Of a DNA stretch of 64,000 bases, positions 59,320 to 64,000 are shown in pieces. This DNA is from Sinohyriopsis cumingii (taxonomy: Eukaryota > Mollusca > Bivalvia > Unionida > Unionidae). Each line of letters begins with the position of its first letter. The first letter of the stretch is position 1. The DNA lies in contig CM068842.1 in the NCBI GenBank assembly GCA_028554795.2, positions 29,394,077 to 29,458,076 of the forward strand. The letters run 5' to 3'. The position numbers were made by a program, and so were the translations under genes. The notes under the pieces were generated by a model, which was not told the origin of the DNA, did no database searches, and worked only from the letters and a program-made list of their open reading frames with translations.

Positions 59320-59366
59320 AGGCCAGCCATTCAGACGGACCTCACTGCATCTCCACGTCTTTCAAG
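59320..59366 (+). other. Non-coding exon 1 (5' UTR) of the Gly/Met-rich gene
   Basis: Bounded by the predicted transcription start and a strong donor CTTTCAAG|GTGAGC at 59366. It carries no ATG. The intron is 488 bp (59367-59854) and ends CTTTTGCACAG. The 5' end is an estimate. Confidence 0.65.
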
Positions 59367-59854
59367 GTGAGCATACCAAAACATTCCAGTAACAGAAAAT
59401 ATACTAATATGTACAAAATGACCATATCATTATTAATTGTAATATTCTTCTTCTTTTTCTTCTTCTCAAAGTAACTTCTAAATCGTCAGCACCAGTTAGA
59501 TAATATGTCATTTTAAGTGAGTTTATAAGTCACTCCAGTCTTTTATGTTATCACGTTATCTGTGTATATATGCCATTTTTTTTGCTCGCGATATTACATT
59601 TACATTTTTCGATACCAATAAATATGTAATATCTAAACAATTATTTCATTACAATTAGTACCTACTTACAAGCAAACCGTTTGTAGACAGATTTAGAAGG
59701 TTTCATTACATACCTAACACCTTATTTATTTTATTTATCTGTCTTCGAAATGCATGAAATGTTGGTAGTTTGTTACCTTCTTTCTTTTTATCCAAAGAGT
59801 GTGCCTGAACTTTCAATTGAAAAACTGCATTATATTTTTTATTCTTTTGCACAG

Positions 59855-59928
59855 AAATACCGACACAATGAATCCGTTATTTTCTACCCTATGTCTCGCC
59901 TTTGTGGCAAGTACCTGGGCATACGGAG
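59855..59928 (+). CDS. Exon 2: signal peptide of the Gly/Met-rich protein
   Basis: Starts after TTTTGCACAG with 13 nt of 5' UTR; ATG at 59868-59870 in the context CACAATGA. Encodes MNPLFSTLCLAFVASTWAYG plus one base, then donor GGAG|GTGAGA. Cleavage is predicted after Ala18. Confidence 0.87.
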
Positions 59929-60839
59929 GTGAGAGATTCTTCATTCACGACTCTTATTTAGGATACATATTCGTAGTTTTATTTTCTTTTTAATTTTTTT
60001 CTTCTTTTAATGTTCATTTTTTATAATCGGGTTTCTTTTCTTTTCCACTCCTCCCATAAAACGTATTTACAAGTGTTATTTATATTGTTATCGATACGAA
60101 TCCTCACAAACAAGGTTTGTGTGAATGTTTGTTTTAATATAGCCAAGGACAAGCCGTCACTTTGACAGTTTTGTGTTAGATATTTGCGGTGAAACCTTCA
60201 ACAGCTTGTTCAATTTAGCTGTCACATTTCTCTTCGTAAGTCCAACGAAGATGTTATTAATAGAAACTAATGCATTAAGTGCTAAACGTAAGTGCATTTA
60301 TGTAACTTTGTAAATCGTAATGTACTTTGTATAAAAAAACAATAAATTAAAACTGAGAAAGGTTGTATTATGCTAACTATCGCCGGGTGTTTGTGGCCCC
60401 CTTTTTACACAGTTAATTTATGGACGTCATGTATTCAATACACCATTCAGAAGTTGATATTTTTTCGTTCGAAAGGTGCTTTAATCAGTATTCATTAACT
60501 GCTATAACGTTAGTGGCAAATATAATCTTGCAACAGAGCTGCATTTTTTGCTTTATGGAAACATTTATCTTTCAACATTTTTCCGAAATTTCCCTAGTTC
60601 TTTTTAAAATTATTCGAAAATGTCTAAGATTTATGATTCTAACACACAAATCAGTACAATTTCCCAGTAAACATCATGTTTTCACCTACTGCCAAAGGGC
60701 TATTACCTCTGTGACAAATATATGTTTACCATTTCTTCTTTGTTAACATCATTTTCAACACCGTCATTTTCATCAACATGGTTCCATTGATTTTGTGTCA
60801 TTGTTCTTTTTTTCCTTCATCTTCACAATCTTTATTTTG

Positions 60840-60875
<36 letters not shown>

Positions 60876-63185
60876 GGCAAAGGCATGGGCCGAAGCATGC
60901 CAACCATGATGAACGGTGGAGGTATGATGGGCGGTGGTATGCCAATAACGGGTGGTATGGGCGGCGGTATGCCCATGATGATGGGAGGTGGTACGCCGAT
61001 GATAATGGAAGGTGGCATGCCGGGTATGATGGGCGGCAAAACCGGAATGGCCACGATGGGAGGAATGGGCGGCGGCATGCCAATGATGGGAGGAATGGGC
61101 GGCGGCATGCCAATGATGGGAGGAATGGGTGGAATGCCTATGATGGGAGAAATGGGTGGAATGCCAATGATGGGAGGAATGGGCGGAATGCCAATGGGAG
61201 GAATGGGCGGAATGCCAATGGGAGGAATGGGCGGTATGCCAATGATGGGAGGAATGGGCGGTATGCCAATGATGGGAGGTATGGGCGGAGGAAAGAAGTA
61301 CGGTAAAAGTAAGTAAACTTTGACAAATGTTTGCCTTGATGTAGTGTATCTTTAATGTCTATTGTTTTTCGTAGGTCTAATATAATTGATGAAAATATTC
61401 GTATCCTAAGTTCTAACCTTGAAGCTATGTTCCTGCTCTTTTTCTACATGTTAAAGACTTCAGTTTTTATTCTAGATTTACATAATAGCATTGTCATACA
61501 TTCTTGGTTATGCGATTAATATATCAAAAAAAAAACAAACAAACAAAAACAAAAAAAAAAAAACAAAAAAAACAAATAAAGGAGATAAAAATCTTCCTAC
61601 GAAAATCGACCTATCACATTCCTCAGTTGATTATGGAAACTTATTTTCTCTAGTGTAGATGCAATACTTGAAAAACTATTTAGAGACGACTTGAATTTTA
61701 AAGATTATATTGGTTCTCTTGACGCCCTTGAATACATGTTAAAAGCAAGAATTGTATAATAATCTGAGTGGAAAATTGCTTAATGTAATTATAAATATCT
61801 ATAGTAAAATTAAGTCATATGTGTGCATGACTATTGATTTTTCCGATTTATTTCTTTGTCAGTGTTAAATAAGTAAAGATGAAAATCTTTCACTCAGCAG
61901 TTTATTGCTGTTCTTTTTTGCAGGAGCTAAACGATACGCAAAGAGAGGTACGTAGAAAAGAACTCTTTAGATTGAAACTATAACTTTAGTGCTGTATTTT
62001 TCATATATACATTCAACTGAACACTTCAGAAGAAAGAGGGCAGCGTAATTTCTATTTAGGAATAAGAAAGGAAAAATGAAAGAGACATACCTACCTACAT
62101 AGATACATACATACATACATACATACCGGCAGGCAGGCAAGCAAACAAGCTGATAGAAAAACTGGCAAATATTAATTTCTTTTGAGCTTTTGTTATGCTA
62201 ATATAGTGTTACAATGTATTTCAATCTTTTAGAAAAAGTCGTTAAGTGTTTATTATAATCAACGAATAATCATAACATAGGAGGAATGGGCAGTGGTATG
62301 CCAATGCCAATGATGATGGCTGGTGGAGGAATGGGCGGAATGCCAATGATGATGGGAGGTGAGATGATGCCCATGATGTCAGCGATGAGAGGAGGAATGG
62401 GCGGAATGGGCGAAATGGGTGGCATGATGATGAAGGGAGGAATGGGAGGCATGATGATGCCAATGATGGGCGGTGGTATGACAGAAATGCCAATGATGGG
62501 AGGAGGTATGCCAATGATGGGAGGAGGTATGCCAATGATGGGAGGTGGTATGCCAATGATGGGAGGTGAAATGCCAATGATGATGGGTGCAGCGGGTGAA
62601 ATGCCCCCAATGGGCGGAGCTGGTGGAATGCCCGCAATGGGCGGAGCTGGTGGAATGCCAGTGATGGGTGGAACAGGCGGTGGCAAAGGTAAATATAAAT
62701 AAATCAATAAATAAATAAATAAAAGTTAAAAGATTTGCTAGTTTTGAAAGTTTGTCAGTATAGTAAAGTTATATAAGACAGAATACCCTTTCCCATGTTT
62801 TGCCGATGTGCTAATACTTTGTGTATACAGAAAATTAAACGTTAAATTTAATCTCCAGTTAATTACTTTAGATCAAAAGATTTGTTTAGTAGGGACGGTA
62901 CAAATGCTGATGTAAAGTCATCTCACAACCTCTTTCCAATTTCACCTATCCTGAGAAGAAAGTATTTGGTAAATTCTCTAAATCACATTCGATGTCTCGA
63001 CCTAATTGAACTGATCATATTGTAAGATCGTCATTTCTTTTTAAGTCAGTTATAAATATAACATGATCACGTTATCTAACATGACAGTAACACGATTTCT
63101 ATGAATTCTATCATGGAAATGTGAAGCGTATGTCTCTTGTGTTTTCATGCAAAACCTTCTATTTTATTTTTCAGGAAAGTATTAA
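59868..63185 (+). CDS. Secreted Gly/Met-rich repeat protein, 311 aa, five coding exons
   Basis: Join 59868-59928, 60877-61308, 61924-61947, 62281-62688, 63175-63185 (936 nt including TAA). All four coding introns are GT-AG and phase 1, so the frame is continuous. Residues 1-18 (MNPLFSTLCLAFVASTWA) form a classic signal peptide. The mature chain is built of GGMGGMPMM-type repeats, about 40% Gly and 35% Met, with Pro, occasional Lys/Arg and no Cys. Two long repeat exons (144 and 136 codons) flank a basic mini-exon (RAKRYAKR), and each repeat block ends GGGK.. with a Tyr (GGGKKYGK; GGGKGKY at the C-terminus). No known domain is recognised. By composition it could be an extracellular structural or biomineral-matrix protein; that is inference. 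Exons are GC-rich against AT-rich introns. The start codon is the first ATG in exon 2 and the one that gives the signal peptide. Confidence 0.88.
60839..60875. repeat. (ATT)n microsatellite at a splice acceptor
   Basis: About 12 ATT units run directly into the TATAG acceptor of exon 3 and replace the usual polypyrimidine tract. Confidence 0.92.
60877..61308 (+). CDS. Exon 3: first Gly/Met repeat block (432 nt)
   Basis: The acceptor is ATTATTATAG, at the end of an (ATT)n microsatellite; the donor is AAAA|GTAAGT. Encodes GKGMGRSMPTMM... followed by about a dozen repeats such as GGMGGGMPMM, GGMGGMPMM and GGMGGMPM, ending GGMGGGKKYGK. By count about 62 Gly and 50 Met in 144 residues. At DNA level it is a 24/27/30-bp coding minisatellite. 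Proline-rich frames on the opposite strand are shadows. Confidence 0.9.
61924..61947 (+). CDS. Exon 4: 24-nt basic mini-exon
   Basis: The acceptor is TTCTTTTTTGCAG, a good polypyrimidine tract; the donor is AGAGAG|GTACGT. With the split codons it encodes RAKRYAKR. It is phase 1 on both sides, so it can be skipped without changing frame. Two KR pairs could be proprotein-convertase sites. Confidence 0.75.
62093..62150. repeat. CATA/GGCA microsatellite in intron 4
   Basis: (CATA)n followed by GGCAGGCAGGCAAGCAAACA in the 333-bp intron between exons 4 and 5. Confidence 0.9.
62281..62688 (+). CDS. Exon 5: second Gly/Met repeat block (408 nt)
   Basis: The acceptor CATAACATAG has a poor polypyrimidine tract; the donor is CAAAG|GTAAAT. 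Encodes GGMGSGMPMPMMMAGGGMGG..., then GGGMPMM repeats, then a distinct GGAGGMPAM/V tail ending GGTGGGKGK(Y). About 52 Gly and 51 Met in 139 residues including the last exon. Related to exon 3 in composition, repeat type and ending, which suggests exon duplication. Confidence 0.9.
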
Positions 63186-63430
63186 AATCAAGAATACCTC
63201 CAGAACAAGAAATGAACTTATAATTGCCAATATAACTATTTAAATTGTTGAAATGTATATTTTGTACAATTTCGCAGTACTATACAATATAAAAATGGTC
63301 GTTATGACGTCACACCTCGCATGCCAATCGGTAACAAGATCAATGAAGCAGGTCCAAGGTGCAATTCTTAATTTTCGATAATGTAAGATTTGTGTATTTG
63401 GAAGTACAAATAAATGTTACCACAAAGTTC
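63175..63430 (+). CDS. Exon 6: last codons and 3' UTR
   Basis: Acceptor TTTTATTTTTCAG; codes GKY and TAA (63183-63185). About 245 nt of 3' UTR follow to the polyadenylation region. Confidence 0.85.
63409..63414 (+). promoter_or_regulatory. Polyadenylation signal AATAAA of the Gly/Met-rich gene
   Basis: Canonical AATAAA 224 bp after the stop codon; cleavage would be expected near 63425-63435. Confidence 0.8.
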
Positions 63431-63640
63431 TGAATGGTTTATCATTTTTATGTGAACACTGATTCAAGACAGATATTATAAAATCAGAAAAAAAACATTT
63501 TGCAAAGTTTTTCCTCATACACACATAAACACACACCTGATGATAAAAGGTATACTCCCCTTGTCACACACACACATACACACAAGCGTACTTGTGTAAA
63601 CAAACACTTTTATAATCATATGGTACTAGAATGTATTAGG
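63430..63640. other. Downstream flank with CACACA tracts
   Basis: Contains two short (CA)n-rich stretches (63519-63537, 63566-63582). Nothing else recognised. Confidence 0.5.
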
Positions 63641-63644
63641 GACT

Positions 63645-63850
63645 CATTTTGTAGCTCATTGGATGGTATGCTTTACTAACAACCTATGACTTTGGGTTAA
63701 ACTAGTGTCCAGACTGAACAGGGTGGTCAGTTTTGATATGTTTCTGAGCAAGGCACTTTACCACAGTGCCTCTGCGTGAACTAGTCTTTCATGTGCTGAT
63801 AAACATTTTCACTTGACTTATTATGTTTTAAACGTTAATATATAATCAAA
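63645..63850 (+). mobile_element. tRNA-derived SINE, family C
   Basis: tRNA-like head with A box TAGCTCATTGGAT (from 63652) and decayed B box GGGTTAAACTAG (about 63694). A body block TTTCTGAGCAAGGCACTTTA (63741-63760) follows, of the type found in V/CORE-like SINE bodies (gagcaaggcactt). Single copy here, so the class rests on motif recognition; ends uncertain. Confidence 0.6.
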
Positions 63851-64000
63851 GCCTAAACTGGAGGGTCCAACAGACATCACTTGCAAACTGTACCACTTCA
63901 ATTTTAAATTACAGAACTCAAAAGGTTGAACATGAAAGGTGTTTGTATTTCAAAAAAGCAAAGCATGCAGCAAACATTCGTCTTAGATTTCATTATACAA

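Noticed and set aside
60773-61326. Proline-rich minus-strand frames opposite exon 3 (and 62242-62707 opposite exon 5)
   Set aside because: They are complements of the Gly/Met repeats: GGC/ATG/CCA read backwards gives Pro/Ile/His/Leu-type strings. Splice sites, signal peptide and polyadenylation signal all support the + strand.
1-64000. tRNA and rRNA genes
   Set aside because: The only tRNA-like sequences are SINE heads with degenerate boxes and attached bodies; no intact tRNA fold or rRNA segment was recognised.

Overview
The window is AT-rich, intron- and repeat-dominated animal DNA. It has spliceosomal introns, tRNA-derived SINEs, Tigger/hAT/piggyBac-type DNA transposons, a Penelope-like retroelement relic and many minisatellites. 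Together with a secreted Gly/Met-rich repeat protein and the SINE types, this suggests a lophotrochozoan, most likely a mollusc (bivalve or gastropod). The species is inference; no rRNA or mitochondrial marker is present.

Two genes can be supported, both on the + strand. (1) TXNDC17 (TRP14, thioredoxin domain-containing protein 17) runs in from the left. Its last three coding exons lie at 3118-3199, 32374-32455 and 41397-41465. The reading frame is continuous across the splices and the protein ends as the vertebrate protein does. The first exon or exons, with the WCPDC active site, are not in the window. The two visible introns are 29.2 kb and 8.9 kb and hold most of the repeats. (2) At about 59.32-63.43 kb there is a complete six-exon gene with TATA box, non-coding exon 1, signal-peptide exon, two long Gly/Met-repeat exons around a 24-nt basic mini-exon, a tiny last coding exon and AATAAA. 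It encodes a predicted secreted protein of 311 residues that is about 40% Gly and 35% Met. I do not recognise its family, and it is the most interesting item here.

Layout: 0-0.8 kb, decayed Penelope-like reverse transcriptase. 3.2-32.4 kb, TXNDC17 intron with SINEs, an internally deleted hAT element (10.65-11.97), minisatellites (37, 76 and 46 bp), a 2.8-kb 65-bp satellite (25.8-28.6) and a hAT-like MITE. 32.5-41.4 kb, next intron with a SINE, three more arrays (about 150, 33 and 143 bp), a TTAA-flanked piggyBac-type MITE and a nearly intact antisense Tigger transposon that ends 85 bp before the last TXNDC17 exon. 41.5-59.3 kb, intergenic, with three abutting unrelated minisatellites, a pogo-family relic, (AT)n tracts, SINEs and 74-bp and 32-bp arrays. 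59.3-63.4 kb, the Gly/Met-rich gene. 63.6-63.9 kb, a third type of SINE.

The two genes have no evident functional link. Repeats recur across the window (eight copies of one SINE, two of another, one inverted pair of a roughly 0.75-kb repeat), so its size is mostly the product of insertion and tandem amplification.
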